A stretch of DNA of 64,000 nt from positions 930,001 through 994,000 of the forward strand of contig NZ_CP127167.1 in the NCBI RefSeq assembly GCF_036288925.1. The letters run 5' to 3'. How positions within the stretch are numbered: position 1 is the stretch's first letter; each line of letters begins with the position of its first letter. This DNA comes from Haemophilus parainfluenzae. Lineage in GTDB: Bacteria; Pseudomonadota; Gammaproteobacteria; Enterobacterales; Pasteurellaceae. Positions 18,708 to 28,451 of this stretch are shown one piece after another. Position numbers and translations under genes: made by a program. The notes beneath the pieces are model-generated. The model was not told the DNA's origin, did no database searches, and was given only the letters and a program-made list of their open reading frames with translations.

Positions 18708-19141
18708 TGTTTATGCCCTACTCCGACGCCTCCCACTGCTGGCGTATTTTTGCTTGAAACGCCTTTATCTTTCATCGAAACAATAGCGACATTTTTAATT
18801 TCGTTTTTCGATAACATATCTGTAATCGTCACGAAATCTTGGAAAGAGGCATCTGCATCAATTTTTAATGTGACTTTCTGATCTTTATTCCAACCTGCGA
18901 TCTCTTTTTCAAGCGCTTCTTGTGAGATTGGTTTGTCATTAAAATAAAGTTGTTTATCTGCCGTCACGGTCAATAATTTAGCTAATTCATCTGATTTGAA
19001 TGCAACCGTTGAACTGGCTTTGGGTAGATTAACTTGAATTTTCCCTTGAGAAATAAAGGATGCGGTGATCAACACTATCGCTAATAACACCAACATAATG
19101 TCGATGAAAGGAATAATGTTGATTTCATCAAATTTTTTCAC
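18704..19141 (-). CDS. exbD: ExbD, TonB system motor subunit
   Basis: Inner-membrane proton-motor component. The 145-residue product has one N-terminal membrane helix containing the conserved proton-carrying Asp in [13 protein letters not shown], then a periplasmic domain. It starts 2 bp after exbB stops and overlaps tonB by 4 bp, giving the operon exbB-exbD-tonB. Confidence 0.96.
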   Translation of the reverse strand: MKKFDEINIIPFIDIMLVLLAIVLITASFISQGKIQVNLPKASSTVAFKSDELAKLLTVTADKQLYFNDKPISQEALEKEIAGWNKDQKVTLKIDADASFQDFVTITDMLSKNEIKNVAIVSMKDKGVSSKNTPAVGGVGVGHKQ

Positions 19142-19143
19142 GA

Positions 19144-19596
19144 TTATTCCTTATCTTTTTGAGCGTTTAATACTTTCCATTTCAATAAGTTAACTTCTAC
19201 TTTACGACCTAAGCCGTTATAGAACATCATAGATGGAATAGCGACTAAAATACCTAGTGCGGTTGCTTTTAATGCAAGAGAGAGGTGCATCATAATTGCG
19301 CCTGCATCGACATCACCGCCAGCCTGACCAATTTGATAAAAAGTTAATAAGATACCAATTACCGTTCCTAACAAACCCACATAAGGTGCGTTTGCACCAA
19401 CGGTTGAAATGATCGTCATATTACGATTTAAATCAATTTCAAGTGAATGGATATTGGAATATTTAGCGACATTGATACGGCTTAAAAAGATAAAACGTTC
19501 AATCACGGTAGCAAGCATGATTACGCTCATAAGAAGTAAAAGCCCGATAATAATGTAATCACTATATTGTTGTAAAAACTCAAAAAGCTTTGGCAT
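19144..19596 (-). CDS. exbB: ExbB, TonB system motor subunit
   Basis: Three-helix inner-membrane protein (150 residues) of the MotA/TolQ/ExbB family. It forms the pentameric channel around ExbD. Typical segments are [20 protein letters not shown] and [23 protein letters not shown]. First gene of the operon; a candidate Fur site lies about 40 bp upstream. Confidence 0.95.
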   Translation of the reverse strand: MPKLFEFLQQYSDYIIIGLLLLMSVIMLATVIERFIFLSRINVAKYSNIHSLEIDLNRNMTIISTVGANAPYVGLLGTVIGILLTFYQIGQAGGDVDAGAIMMHLSLALKATALGILVAIPSMMFYNGLGRKVEVNLLKWKVLNAQKDKE

Positions 19597-19637
19597 CTGA
19601 TAGTCCTTTTATGTGTAATAAAGAATATAAGGTTAAT

Positions 19638-19652
19638 TGATAATGAATTTCA
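19638..19652. promoter_or_regulatory. Candidate Fur box upstream of exbB-exbD-tonB
   Basis: TGATAATGAATTTCA matches 12 of 14 defined positions of the 7-1-7 Fur consensus TGATAATnATTATCA. Iron/heme repression of the TonB operon is established in related bacteria; here it is inferred from this match. Confidence 0.5.
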
Positions 19653-19770
19653 ATTAGGTTATGGATTCTATCAAATGGAAAATAGAGCGTAAATATAAAT
19701 TAAAAAAATGAGTATTTTTTTACCGCACTTTGGGATAAATCAGAAAAGTGCGGTTGTTTTGAGAGGTATT

Positions 19771-20238
19771 TTAAAGGGATTGTAGGTAATCTAAGACGAC
19801 TTGATGATGTTCACCCGTTTTGAATTTATTAAAAACGTGCTGAATTTTGCCTTGTTCATCAATGAGAAAGGTAATGCGATGAATACCATCATAAACACGG
19901 CCCATGAATTTCTTTTCTCCCCATACGCCAAATTGTTCTGCAACCTGGTGATCTTCATCAGAAAGTAAGGTGAAGTTGAGTGCTTTTTTCTCTATAAATT
20001 GAGCGAGTTTTTTGGGTGCATCTGTACTGATACCTAAAATAACGACACCTAATTTTTCTAACTCACTTTTAGCATCACGCAAACCGCAGGCTTGAGTTGT
20101 ACAGCCTGGTGTTAAGGCTTTTGGATAAAAATACACGAGTACTTTTTTACCTTTGAAGTGACTAAGTGAAACTGGTTGATTGTCTTGGTTTAAAAGTGAG
20201 AATTGAGGGGCTAAGTCACCCGCTTGTAATGTTTTCAT
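19771..20238 (-). CDS. bcp: Thioredoxin-dependent peroxiredoxin, Bcp/PrxQ
   Basis: Cytoplasmic peroxidase that reduces hydroperoxides using thioredoxin. The 155-residue product has the active-site segment TPGCTTQACGLRD (peroxidatic Cys near 46, with resolving Cys five residues on), and WGEKKFMGRVYDGI near 105. AAGGAT precedes the ATG. Divergent from dapA. Confidence 0.95.
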   Translation of the reverse strand: MKTLQAGDLAPQFSLLNQDNQPVSLSHFKGKKVLVYFYPKALTPGCTTQACGLRDAKSELEKLGVVILGISTDAPKKLAQFIEKKALNFTLLSDEDHQVAEQFGVWGEKKFMGRVYDGIHRITFLIDEQGKIQHVFNKFKTGEHHQVVLDYLQSL

Positions 20239-20353
20239 AAAAAATCCTTAAAAATGTAAAAAATGATTTGTAAATTCAAACTATTTTAGCGATTATAACC
20301 AAGTATTTTCAAATATTATTGTTAAACGCAGAATAGATGTAAATGGAGAACTT

Positions 20354-21250
20354 ATGACTACGCAAACCCCTTTATTTTCAGGCAGTATTGTTGCTTTAGT
20401 AACCCCGATGGATAACCACGGAAGCATTGATTTTGAAACATTAGAAAAACTTATCGAGTTTCATATCAATGCGGGTACAGATTCAATTGTATCTGTGGGT
20501 ACAACGGGAGAGTCTGCCACATTAAGCATTGAAGAAAATGTGAAGGTGATTGAAAAGACTGTGGAATTAGCGAAAGGGCGTATTCCAATTATTGCTGGCA
20601 CTGGTGCAAATGCGACGAGTGAAGCCATTATAATGACAAAATTATTACGTGATAGCGGAGTCGCGGGTTGCTTATCTGTTGTGCCTTACTACAATAAACC
20701 GACTCAAGAAGGCATGTTCCAACATTTTAAAGCGATTGCTGAATGTACAGATTTACCACAACTTCTTTATAATGTGCCAGGTCGTACCGGCAGTGATATG
20801 AAACCTGAAACCGTAGCACGTTTAGCACAAATTGATAATATTGTAGGGATTAAAGAAGCAACTGGTGATTTAGCTCGCATCACTGCGATTAAAGAATTAG
20901 CTGGTAAAGATTTCATTGTATTAAGTGGGGATGATGCCACAGGGCTAGAAGCGATGAAATTAGGTGCAGAAGGTGTCATTTCTGTGACCAATAACCTCGC
21001 AGCAAAAGATATGGCGGCAATGTGTCGTTATGCTTTAGCGGGCGATTTTGCGAAAGCAGAAGAAATTAATGCCCGTTTAATGCCTTTACATAAGAATTTA
21101 TTTATTGAATCAAATCCAATCCCTGTCAAATGGGCAGCATATCGTTTAGGCTTAATTAAGACTCCATACTTACGTTTACCACTTACCGTGTTAAGCGAAG
21201 GCGCGCAAGTCAAAGTAGAAGAAGCATTAAAAGTTGCAGGATTAATTTAA
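20354..21250 (+). CDS. dapA: 4-Hydroxy-tetrahydrodipicolinate synthase
   Basis: First committed step of lysine and diaminopimelate synthesis, condensing pyruvate with aspartate semialdehyde. The 298-residue product has [11 protein letters not shown] near residue 43, YYNKPTQEG near 112, LYNVPGRTG near 137 and the Schiff-base Lys in [10 protein letters not shown] near 166. Terminator follows; bamC is next, as in many gammaproteobacteria. Confidence 0.96.
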   Translation: MTTQTPLFSGSIVALVTPMDNHGSIDFETLEKLIEFHINAGTDSIVSVGTTGESATLSIEENVKVIEKTVELAKGRIPIIAGTGANATSEAIIMTKLLRDSGVAGCLSVVPYYNKPTQEGMFQHFKAIAECTDLPQLLYNVPGRTGSDMKPETVARLAQIDNIVGIKEATGDLARITAIKELAGKDFIVLSGDDATGLEAMKLGAEGVISVTNNLAAKDMAAMCRYALAGDFAKAEEINARLMPLHKNLFIESNPIPVKWAAYRLGLIKTPYLRLPLTVLSEGAQVKVEEALKVAGLI

Positions 21251-21254
21251 TGAA

Positions 21255-21282
21255 TTAAAGGGTTGTTTTTACAGCCCTTTAA
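21255..21282 (+). terminator. Hairpin after dapA
   Basis: TTAAAGGG (from 21255) faces CCCTTTAA (ending about 21282) around a T-rich loop. No long T-run follows, so it may be a weak terminator between dapA and bamC. Confidence 0.5.
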
Positions 21283-21352
21283 ACTTTCAGCTCTTTTATT
21301 TGTCAAAGAGCGGTCATTATTCTAATTATTTTTTATTGAAAGGATTGAAGGA

Positions 21353-22354
21353 ATGAAAAAAATCGTACTGAGTTTAGTCGCAGCAGCATTGTTATCGGCA
21401 TGTTCAAACAGCGTAGAAAAAATGCAGACGGCTAATGACACTTATCAAAATTCTGATCGTGAAATACCGAGCTTTTCTCCTTTAGCAAGTGGTGGGGTAA
21501 CATTGCCGCAAGCTGATCCGACTTATGAACTTCCTCAGCTTAATGCGAAAAAAGAACGCGTGGATATTCGTCCGCCTTCAACCCCATTAGCGATTATTAA
21601 AAATTCTTTAACACAATTTGATGGCGAACGTGCATTGATTGTTTATACGGATGCACAAGCAGAGCTTTATAACCTCAAACAAATTGAGCGTTTATTGAAA
21701 GAAGAAGGCACGAATTCAACTTTAAATGGTGCGGTATTAATTAGCGATTGGGCGCCAACGGGTCGTGCAGATGATAAAGCCAATACAGAGATCCGTTATA
21801 AAGTAGAACAAGTGACAGCGAAAGACGCAAGTGCGCTAGCCGTTTCGGTAGAGCAAATGCGTCATGATGGCGTAATTTATACGCCAAATCAAGTAAATAA
21901 ACAGCGATACGCATCCGATCGTTTAAATCGTTTTGTTTCTGCGATCACTAAAGCTTATAACAAGCAACAACAAGACTTAACCGGCACATCAACGATGCCT
22001 TTTCAATCGAGTGTAATTACTGATACGAATGGCAGAATGGCATTAGGTATGAATGCAAGTTTTGGTCAAGCATGGCAACGTTTAGGTTCGGCCTTACCTA
22101 AATTAGGCTTTAAAGCGACATCGGAATCTGCTGGCCGTGGTTATCGAGAATTAAAATATAAACCATTGGATAAACAAACGTGGTTACGCTTAGGGGCGAG
22201 TCAACCTCATTTAGAAAAAGGCATTTACCAAATGCAAATCTTAGCCGTGGGTAAACAAAGTGCGGTCGTCATCACTGATGAAAAAGGTAATACATTACCA
22301 AATGACGCTGCTCAATCGATTTATTCGGCATTAAATGTATTGCTAGCACGATAG
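21353..22354 (+). CDS. bamC: Outer membrane assembly lipoprotein BamC (NlpB)
   Basis: Accessory lipoprotein of the BAM complex that folds outer-membrane proteins. The 333-residue product has a type II signal peptide with lipobox LLSAC (Cys17), an extended N-terminal part that would bind BamD, and two helix-grip domains (about 95-215 and 225-330). AAAGGATTGAAGG precedes the ATG. Position after dapA supports the call. Confidence 0.93.
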   Translation: MKKIVLSLVAAALLSACSNSVEKMQTANDTYQNSDREIPSFSPLASGGVTLPQADPTYELPQLNAKKERVDIRPPSTPLAIIKNSLTQFDGERALIVYTDAQAELYNLKQIERLLKEEGTNSTLNGAVLISDWAPTGRADDKANTEIRYKVEQVTAKDASALAVSVEQMRHDGVIYTPNQVNKQRYASDRLNRFVSAITKAYNKQQQDLTGTSTMPFQSSVITDTNGRMALGMNASFGQAWQRLGSALPKLGFKATSESAGRGYRELKYKPLDKQTWLRLGASQPHLEKGIYQMQILAVGKQSAVVITDEKGNTLPNDAAQSIYSALNVLLAR

Positions 22355-22365
22355 TATAAGTTGAG

Positions 22366-22402
22366 AAAAAAGTGTGGTTCAATTGAGTTGACCGCACTTT
22401 TT
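22366..22402. terminator. Paired uptake-word terminator between bamC and the convergent gene
   Basis: AAAAAAGTGTGGT faces ACCGCACTTTTTT, an inverted uptake-word pair with one G-T wobble. The A and T tracts at both ends allow termination in both directions. Confidence 0.7.
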
Positions 22403-22416
22403 TATTTGTAGAAGCG

Positions 22417-22713
22417 TTATTCAGCTTTCACGCCTAAGTGACCCATTTTTACGCCGAGGTTACCGAGTGAAACTGGGTCCAAATAATCCCCTAAGAATTT
22501 GAATAACTCACTTAATTCTGTAAATGAGCGTTTGATTTTTACTTGATCTTCTACTTTACGCACAAATTCATAACGCACATTTTCGCCTTCAAAATAAGCC
22601 GTGAGCGTGAGATAAATGGTTTCAAAAAAGTGGCTTTGAGCACCTTCTTCACCTGGGTCACTGATACGGACATTCCAAGTATTGTTAAATAAAACTTCTG
22701 TTTTGATTGACAT
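22417..22713 (-). CDS. Small conserved-looking protein, function unknown
   Basis: A 98-residue soluble protein starting at ATG 22713 after AGAGGAAG. It has a mixed alpha/beta pattern: VLFNNTWNVRI, ETIYLTLTAYFEGENVRYEFVRKV, then a helical end with DYLDPVSLGNLGVKMGHLGVK. I do not recognise the family. It lies 26 bp downstream of arfA on the same strand, so it would be read only by transcription passing the terminator inside arfA. Confidence 0.75.
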   Translation of the reverse strand: MSIKTEVLFNNTWNVRISDPGEEGAQSHFFETIYLTLTAYFEGENVRYEFVRKVEDQVKIKRSFTELSELFKFLGDYLDPVSLGNLGVKMGHLGVKAE

Positions 22714-22738
22714 ATAGACTTCCTCTGTTTGTTATTTT

Positions 22739-22993
22739 TTATACTGAAATTGAAACGAAAAACCCGATGATAAAATTTCTGAAATCAAAAACTTTATCAT
22801 CGGGCTTTTCAAACCAATTGCTCACATATTTTGCTTTTCGTTGGTAACTGCCTTTGCCTTTACGTTTTTTCTCAACGCGTTGGCGGAATAATTTGTCGTG
22901 TAATAGTGCCATCACAGCATTATCTTTCACGACTCCTTTGGCGTGTTGATAAATGGGCTGATTTTCAACCGCACTTTTTGTTTTTTTTGTCAT
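22739..22993 (-). CDS. arfA: Alternative ribosome-rescue factor ArfA
   Basis: Back-up ribosome rescue factor that enters ribosomes stalled on non-stop mRNA and recruits release factor 2 when tmRNA is insufficient. The 84-residue frame contains [43 protein letters not shown] ArfA core sequence (about residues 15-53) followed by a hydrophobic tail [11 protein letters not shown] that would be absent from the active truncated form. Start ATG 22993 has a GAGGT site; the longer upstream reading is not favoured. An intrinsic terminator lies inside the last 20 codons, so most mRNA lacks a stop codon and the protein is normally tagged by tmRNA. Confidence 0.93.
   Translation of the reverse strand: MTKKTKSAVENQPIYQHAKGVVKDNAVMALLHDKLFRQRVEKKRKGKGSYQRKAKYVSNWFEKPDDKVFDFRNFIIGFFVSISV
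22757..22804 (-). terminator. Intrinsic terminator inside the arfA coding region
   Basis: Read leftward, CCCGATGATAAA pairs perfectly with TTTATCATCGGG (12 bp; arms 22763-22774 and 22793-22804) and is followed by TTTTTC. It falls about 10 codons before the arfA stop, so transcription ends before the stop codon is reached. Confidence 0.9.
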
Positions 22994-23002
22994 ATTTACC
23001 TC

Positions 23003-23032
23003 TAAAAAATTGCCGTGAAGTGTTTCACGGCA
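23003..23032 (-). terminator. Terminator between the arsC-family gene and arfA
   Basis: Perfect 10-bp stem TTGCCGTGAA / TTCACGGCAA (arms 23010-23019 and 23023-23032) followed, leftward, by six T. The T-run ends only 4 bp before the arfA ribosome site. Confidence 0.85.
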
Positions 23033-23058
23033 AGTCATTATAGCGAAAATGAATAAAA

Positions 23059-23409
23059 TTACAAAATGGCGAGTACGCTTTCAGGTGGTCGTCCAATTTT
23101 GGCTTTTTCACCTTTTACCACAATCGGGCGCTCTAATAAGGCTGAATTTTCACTGATGGCTTTTAATAAATCATCATTCGTTAATGCAGGATTCGCTAAC
23201 TCTAATGATTGATAAAGTTCATCCTTGGTACGCATCATTTTTCTGACATCATCTAATCCTAATTTATTAGCCAGTTGCTGCAATGTTTCAACAGAGTAGT
23301 GTTGTTGCAAATAAAGTTCGATAGTTGGTTGGATACCTTTTTCTTCTAATAAAGCTAAGGTTTCACGGCTTTTTGAACAGCGCGGATTATGGTAAATCTT
23401 AACAGACAT
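23059..23409 (-). CDS. arsC: ArsC-family reductase
   Basis: Thioredoxin-fold protein of the glutaredoxin-dependent arsenate reductase family, 116 residues. The active Cys lies in [17 protein letters not shown] near residue 11, and the family end [17 protein letters not shown] near 95 is present. No other arsenic genes are nearby, so arsenate reduction is not certain; homologues annotated ArsC in Haemophilus are usually single genes. Confidence 0.9.
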   Translation of the reverse strand: MSVKIYHNPRCSKSRETLALLEEKGIQPTIELYLQQHYSVETLQQLANKLGLDDVRKMMRTKDELYQSLELANPALTNDDLLKAISENSALLERPIVVKGEKAKIGRPPESVLAIL

Positions 23410-23503
23410 AACGTTTCCTTCTATTTTATGTTGAATGAGTGGATATAGGATTGATTTAAATTTTAACTTATAATGACAAAAAATACTTGTTTAGGAAAAC
23501 TTT

Positions 23504-24550
23504 ATGTTAGAAATGCTAAAAAATTGGTATAGTCGTCGCTTAAGCGATCCGCATGCGATGGGACTACTTGCCATTTTGTTATTTGGCTTTATTGCGATTT
23601 ATTTCTTTAGTGATTTAATCGCTCCGTTGCTGATTGCCATTGTATTAGCATATTTATTGGAAATGCCGATTAATTTTTTAACGAAAAAATTAAAATTTCC
23701 TCGAATGCTTGCCACGTTAATTATTTTTGGTGGCTTTCTAACCTTAGCGTTATTAATTTTCTTCGGGCTTGTACCAACATTATGGAATCAAACGATTTCC
23801 TTATTAAGCGATTTGCCGGCCATGTTTAATAAGTTACATGAATGGTTGTTGGCCCTTCCTGAGCATTATCCTGAACTCATTGATTACACCATGATTGACA
23901 CCTTTTTTAGTGCGGCTCGTGCGAAGATTTTGGGCTTTGGTGAATCCGCAGTGAAATTGTCGATTACTTCATTAATGAACCTTGTATCACTGGGTATCTA
24001 TGCATTTTTAGTGCCATTAATGATGTTCTTTATGCTGAAAGATAAAACTGAGCTTCTTGCTGGAGTGAGTCGCTTTTTACCTAAAAACCGTCTTTTGGCC
24101 TCTAAAGTATGGAATGAAATGCAGCAACAAATTGCGAATTATATTCATGGCAAGTTGTTGGAGATTTTGATTGTTGGCGTGGTGACTTATATTATCTTTT
24201 TAAGCTTTGGTTTAAATTATCCGCTGTTACTTTCTGTTGCCGTTGGTCTTTCTGTGTTAGTTCCTTATATTGGTGCGGTATTAGTGACGATTCCTGTTGC
24301 TTTAGTCGCCATGTTCCAGTTTGGCATTTCCCCAACGTTTTGGTATTTGATTGTAGCCTTTGCGGTAAGTCAACTTCTAGATGGAAACCTGTTAGTACCG
24401 TATTTATTCTCTGAAGTTGTTAATTTACATCCTTTAGTAATCATTATTTCGGTGCTGATTTTCGGTGGATTATGGGGGTTCTGGGGCGTATTTTTCGCTA
24501 TTCCATTGGCAACGCTCGTCAAAGCTGTGCTGAATGCATTGCCGGATTAG
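23504..24550 (+). CDS. perM: AI-2E family membrane transporter (PerM type)
   Basis: Inner-membrane protein of 348 residues with about eight hydrophobic segments arranged as three N-terminal helices, a soluble middle part (about 105-150) and a C-terminal helical bundle with [36 protein letters not shown] and [23 protein letters not shown]. These fit the AI-2E exporter family. Substrate is unknown; proposed family roles include autoinducer-2 export and Na+/H+ exchange. Confidence 0.85.
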   Translation: MLEMLKNWYSRRLSDPHAMGLLAILLFGFIAIYFFSDLIAPLLIAIVLAYLLEMPINFLTKKLKFPRMLATLIIFGGFLTLALLIFFGLVPTLWNQTISLLSDLPAMFNKLHEWLLALPEHYPELIDYTMIDTFFSAARAKILGFGESAVKLSITSLMNLVSLGIYAFLVPLMMFFMLKDKTELLAGVSRFLPKNRLLASKVWNEMQQQIANYIHGKLLEILIVGVVTYIIFLSFGLNYPLLLSVAVGLSVLVPYIGAVLVTIPVALVAMFQFGISPTFWYLIVAFAVSQLLDGNLLVPYLFSEVVNLHPLVIIISVLIFGGLWGFWGVFFAIPLATLVKAVLNALPD

Positions 24551-24571
24551 ACAGAATTAAAGCGATAAAAA

Positions 24572-24597
24572 GAAAGTTGACGAAAGTCAGCTTTTTT
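24572..24597 (+). terminator. Terminator after perM, overlapping the 3' end of trmO
   Basis: AGTTGAC with GTCAGCT (one G-T wobble) around GAAA, followed by six T. The right arm overlaps the last codons of the convergent trmO gene. Confidence 0.75.
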
Positions 24598-25324
24598 GTT
24601 CTTTTAATTTTTGGATATCCAGAATTTCGACACAATCTGTTGTTCCTGCTTTAATACGCCATTTAATATTAAATTCGTACAGACTAATACCGTAAATACG
24701 ATCGGTTTCTTTACCTTGTTGATAAGCAGGGCGGGGATCTTGTGCGATCACTTCTGTAATGAATCTTACTAAGTGCGGTCGGTTTTTGTGATATTTTTCA
24801 ACCGCACTTTGGGCGATTTCTGTAAATGCTATATTTAATTTGGCAGGTGGTTTTTCTTGCGCAAAACTTGACTTTGCCTCAGGTTCACTATCAGCATAGG
24901 CAATATAAGGCTTAATATCAAAAATAGGTGTGCCATCGACAAGATCTACGGAACCCAAATGCAGAAAAACACGCCCATGAATACATTCCACTTGGCGTAA
25001 TTCAACTTTGGATAAGCCTAGCGGATTAGGGCGGTGTGTGGCGCGTGAGGCAAATACACCGACACGTTGATTGCCGCCTAAACGAGGGGGGCGAACAGTG
25101 GATTGCCATTTCCCATGAGATATTTTGTCGAATTGGAAAATAAGCCAAAGATGGCTAAATTGCTCTAATCCTCGCACAGCCTCTGGTGAATTATACGGAG
25201 GGAGCAGTTCCACAATACCAATGCCATCTTGTACTAAATCAGGCTGGCGTGGCACCGAGAATTTTTCTTTGTAAGGCGTGTGAATCACCGCAATTGGGTG
25301 AAGCGTCAGTGTTAAATCATTCAT
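24587..25324 (-). CDS. trmO: tRNA (N6-threonylcarbamoyladenosine-37-N6) methyltransferase
   Basis: Methylates t6A37 in tRNA-Thr (formerly YaeB/TsaA). The 245-residue product has [20 protein letters not shown] at the start, the core [28 protein letters not shown], and [15 protein letters not shown]. The C-terminal domain includes [16 protein letters not shown]. The frame is open for another 80 codons upstream, but that part reads against menA and has no family similarity; ATG 25324 matches the usual start, though its ribosome site is weak. Confidence 0.93.
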   Translation of the reverse strand: MNDLTLTLHPIAVIHTPYKEKFSVPRQPDLVQDGIGIVELLPPYNSPEAVRGLEQFSHLWLIFQFDKISHGKWQSTVRPPRLGGNQRVGVFASRATHRPNPLGLSKVELRQVECIHGRVFLHLGSVDLVDGTPIFDIKPYIAYADSEPEAKSSFAQEKPPAKLNIAFTEIAQSAVEKYHKNRPHLVRFITEVIAQDPRPAYQQGKETDRIYGISLYEFNIKWRIKAGTTDCVEILDIQKLKEQKS

Positions 25325-25385
25325 AAAAAGGCAATTTCCGTGTAGAATACGCCCTTTATTGTAATCAAAAGTGCGGTCAAAAAAA

Positions 25386-26297
25386 ATGACAAATCGTAAA
25401 TTGAAAATGTGGTGGGAAACTGCTCGCCCAAAAACCTTGCCTTTGGCATTAGCTTCTATTTTTACTGGCTCAGCATTGGCATATTGGGCGGATAAAGAAA
25501 GTTTTAATCTCACCGTGATGTTACTTTGCTTGCTTACCACCATTTTATTGCAAGTCCTTTCCAACTTTGCTAACGATTACGGCGATCATCAAAAAGGGTC
25601 AGATACCGAAGAACGTATTGGGCCTTTACGTGGTATTCAGCAAGGTGCAATTTCTGCGAATGAGCTTAAATGGGGCTTAATTTTAATGGCGGTGGGAGCA
25701 TTTTTCTCAGGTGCATTTTTAATTGGTATCGCATATAAAAGTCTTACTGATTTATTGGCCTTTGCTGGGTTGGGTATTCTTGCCATTATTGCTGCCATTA
25801 CTTATACCGTAGGGGCTAAACCTTATGGTTATTTAGGTTTAGGTGATCTGTCAGTGTTGCTCTTTTTTGGACTATTAGGTGTAGGTGGAACCTATTATCT
25901 ACAAACTCACAGTATTGATAGCTTAATTACTTTACCTGCGTTAGGCTCAGGTTTATTAGCGACAGCCGTTTTAAATATCAATAATTTACGTGATATAGAG
26001 CAAGATGCGAAAGTAGGAAAAAATACCCTAGTTGTGCGTATTGGCCCGAAGAAAGGACGTATTTATCATTGTATTTTATTAAGCGTTGCAGCTTTATGTT
26101 ATGTGCTATTTGCGGCATCAACAGCATTGAGTCCTTGGCATTTCTTATTTTTATTGGCATTTCCATTGTTATTAAAACACGCATTATTTGTTTATCGCAG
26201 CAAAGAGCCTACAGTATTACGTCCGATGTTGGCTCAGATGTCAATGATTTCTTTATTGATCAATATCTTGTTTAGTTTAGGCTTGCTTATCGGCTAG
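25386..26297 (+). CDS. menA: 1,4-Dihydroxy-2-naphthoate polyprenyltransferase
   Basis: Inner-membrane UbiA-family prenyltransferase that attaches the isoprenoid tail in menaquinone synthesis. The 303-residue product has [13 protein letters not shown] at the N-terminus, the first Asp-rich motif [12 protein letters not shown] near 63 and the second [18 protein letters not shown] near 205, with about eight helices. An uptake word occupies 25369-25377 just upstream of the ATG, leaving little room for a ribosome site. rraA follows, the usual menA-rraA order. Confidence 0.94.
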   Translation: MTNRKLKMWWETARPKTLPLALASIFTGSALAYWADKESFNLTVMLLCLLTTILLQVLSNFANDYGDHQKGSDTEERIGPLRGIQQGAISANELKWGLILMAVGAFFSGAFLIGIAYKSLTDLLAFAGLGILAIIAAITYTVGAKPYGYLGLGDLSVLLFFGLLGVGGTYYLQTHSIDSLITLPALGSGLLATAVLNINNLRDIEQDAKVGKNTLVVRIGPKKGRIYHCILLSVAALCYVLFAASTALSPWHFLFLLAFPLLLKHALFVYRSKEPTVLRPMLAQMSMISLLINILFSLGLLIG

Positions 26298-26342
26298 ATC
26301 GGCTTATACTAGAGAAAAAATTTTACCGACAAGGGGAACATT

Positions 26343-26840
26343 ATGTATATTGATACTTCAGAACTTTGTGATATTTATGCTGATCAAGTAGATGTGGTTG
26401 AGCCCATTTTTTCGAGCTTTGGTGGTGTCAGCAATTTCTACGGCAAAGTGACGACAGTAAAATGTTTTGAAAATAATGGATTAATTGCCGAAATTCTCGA
26501 AGAAAATGGTAATGGCAGAGTGCTTGTCGTCGATGGTGGTGGTGCAGTACGCCGTGCTTTAATTGATGCTGAGCTTGCACAACTTGCCGCAGATAATGAC
26601 TGGGCGGGTATTATTGTTTACGGTGCAGTACGTCAAATTCAACAGCTTGAAAATATTGATGTTGGAATTCATGCGCTCGCACCAATTCCTGTTGGTGCAG
26701 AAGATAATAATCATGGTGAAAGTGATCTTCCAGTGAATTTTGGTGGTGTGACATTCTTCCCTGAAGATTATATTTACGCGGATTTAACCGGCATTATTCT
26801 TTCACAAGAAGCGTTAGATTTAGAAGATTTCGAAGAATAA
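26343..26840 (+). CDS. rraA: RNase E activity regulator RraA
   Basis: Trimeric protein that binds RNase E and dampens mRNA decay. The 165-residue product has [20 protein letters not shown] at the start, [28 protein letters not shown] near 60 and the acidic C-terminus. AAGGGG precedes the ATG. Confidence 0.95.
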   Translation: MYIDTSELCDIYADQVDVVEPIFSSFGGVSNFYGKVTTVKCFENNGLIAEILEENGNGRVLVVDGGGAVRRALIDAELAQLAADNDWAGIIVYGAVRQIQQLENIDVGIHALAPIPVGAEDNNHGESDLPVNFGGVTFFPEDYIYADLTGIILSQEALDLEDFEE

Positions 26841-26862
26841 TTTTAAAATTTATGATCGTTTT

Positions 26863-26893
26863 ATAGTGTGGTTAGAAATAACCGCACTTTTTT
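26863..26893 (+). terminator. Uptake-word terminator after rraA
   Basis: AGTGTGGTT faces AACCGCACT across AGAAAT, with one wobble, followed by seven or more T. The right arm is an exact uptake word (26881-26889). Confidence 0.8.
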
Positions 26894-26905
26894 TGTTAAA
26901 ATTTT

Positions 26906-26921
26906 TTTGAACAAGATCACA
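26906..26921. promoter_or_regulatory. Candidate CRP site upstream of the DASS transporter
   Basis: TTTGA-N6-TCACA (26906-26921) differs from the CRP consensus TGTGA-N6-TCACA at one core position. It lies about 80 bp before the transporter start, a usual place for activation. Inferred from sequence only. Confidence 0.5.
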
Positions 26922-27003
26922 TTCTAAACATTTGTTAGTTGAAAGTTTGTAACATTCATTTAACATCGTAAATAGTTCATCTGTAATCAGTTTGGAGGGA
27001 CTC

Positions 27004-28389
27004 ATGAACGAAACAAACACAACAAAAAATTATAAAAGTGGGATTATCTTTCTTCTGGCGATAGCCTGTTTTTTTATTTTGTTAAAAACCTTACCTTTTG
27101 CGCCTAAGGAAAATGCTGGTTTAGCATTATTAGCCTTTGTTGCGATCCTTTGGTTAACTGAAGCATTACATGTAACGGTTACTGCGCTATTAGTGCCTTT
27201 ACTTGCGATTGCACTTGATTTGGTGACAACTAAACAAGCTTTAGTGGCTTTTGCCGATCCAACCATTTTCTTATTCTTTGGTGGATTTGCGTTAGCGACG
27301 GCTTTGCATATGCAAAAGCTTGATAAGATGATTGCTAATAAAATCATGGCGATGGCGCGTGGTAATTTATTTGTAGCTATCATGTATCTTTTCTTAATTA
27401 CCGCGTTCCTTTCTATGTGGATGAGTAATACAGCAACAGCAGCCATGATGCTACCTTTAGCCATGGGGATCTTAAGTAAGCTTGATAAAGAAAAAGAACA
27501 TAATACTTATGTCTTCGTATTATTGGGTATTGCATATAGTGCGAGTATTGGTGGGATGGGTACATTAGTGGGTAGTCCACCAAATGCTATTGTCGCAAGT
27601 AACTTACATTTAACCTTCTCTGATTGGTTATGGTATGGCTTGCCAATTATGATTATTTTGATGCCATTAATGGTTGGTACGCTTTTCATTGTATTTAAAC
27701 CAAAACTTAACTTACGTTTTGAGCAAAATTTTGAACGTATTGAAATGAATGGCCAACGGGTTTTAACGCTTGTGATTTTTGCTGTGATTGCGCTTTGCTG
27801 GGTATTCAGTAGCTATATTAATCCAATGATTTCAGGTGTATTAGGCCTTGCTAAAAATATCGGTAGTTTTGATAGTGTGGTCGCATTACTTGCAGCTGTC
27901 ATTATTTGCTCAACGGGTGTGGCAAATTGGAAACAAATTCAAGAAAGCACTGACTGGGGTGTATTGATGCTTTTCGGTGGTGGTTTAACCTTGAGTGCGG
28001 TATTAAAAGATTCTGGTGCAAGTAAAGTGTTAGCTGATGGCATAGTATTCTTAGTTCAAGGGCAACATTATTATCTGATAGGCCTGCTGGTTGCAGCATT
28101 CATTATCTTCTTAACCGAATTTACGTCAAATACGGCGAGTGCGGCATTATTAGTACCAATTTTTATTTCTATTGCGCAATCCCTCGGTATGCCGGAAATT
28201 GGTCTTGCTTTAATCATCGGTTTAGGTGCATCTTGTGCCTTTATGTTACCAGTGGCAACACCGCCAAATGCAATCGTGTTTGGTACAGGTGAAGTTCGCC
28301 AAAGTGACATGATCAAAGCTGGATTTATCTTAAATATTGTGTGTATATTTGTTATTGCGACAATTGGATATTATTTCTGGTTGAACTAA
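27004..28389 (+). CDS. DASS-family sodium-coupled anion (dicarboxylate/citrate type) transporter
   Basis: Inner-membrane importer of 461 residues in the SLC13/DASS family (VcINDY-like). The paired sodium/substrate motifs are present: SNTATAAMMLPLA near 137 and SNTASAALLVPI near 375, each followed by a proline motif, GSPPNAIVASN near 190 and ATPPNAIVFGTG near 418. ATG 27004 follows GGAGGGA; TTG 26992 is less likely. The CRP-like site upstream suggests catabolite control. Exact substrate (succinate, citrate, malate or other) cannot be told. Confidence 0.9.
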   Translation: MNETNTTKNYKSGIIFLLAIACFFILLKTLPFAPKENAGLALLAFVAILWLTEALHVTVTALLVPLLAIALDLVTTKQALVAFADPTIFLFFGGFALATALHMQKLDKMIANKIMAMARGNLFVAIMYLFLITAFLSMWMSNTATAAMMLPLAMGILSKLDKEKEHNTYVFVLLGIAYSASIGGMGTLVGSPPNAIVASNLHLTFSDWLWYGLPIMIILMPLMVGTLFIVFKPKLNLRFEQNFERIEMNGQRVLTLVIFAVIALCWVFSSYINPMISGVLGLAKNIGSFDSVVALLAAVIICSTGVANWKQIQESTDWGVLMLFGGGLTLSAVLKDSGASKVLADGIVFLVQGQHYYLIGLLVAAFIIFLTEFTSNTASAALLVPIFISIAQSLGMPEIGLALIIGLGASCAFMLPVATPPNAIVFGTGEVRQSDMIKAGFILNIVCIFVIATIGYYFWLN

Positions 28390-28399
28390 TCATATAAAG

Positions 28400-28436
28400 A
28401 AAAGGGCGTGTTGGATATATTCAACACGCCCTTTTG
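28400..28436. terminator. Bidirectional terminator between the DASS transporter and plsB
   Basis: Perfect 13-bp stem AAAGGGCGTGTTG (28401-28413) with CAACACGCCCTTT (28422-28434); A/T tracts on both sides serve both convergent genes. Confidence 0.9.
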
Positions 28437-28451
28437 TTATTTCAATAAAGA

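Noticed and set aside
25325..25564. N-terminal extension of TrmO
   Set aside because: It lies antisense to menA, and TrmO proteins start at the [10 protein letters not shown] segment.
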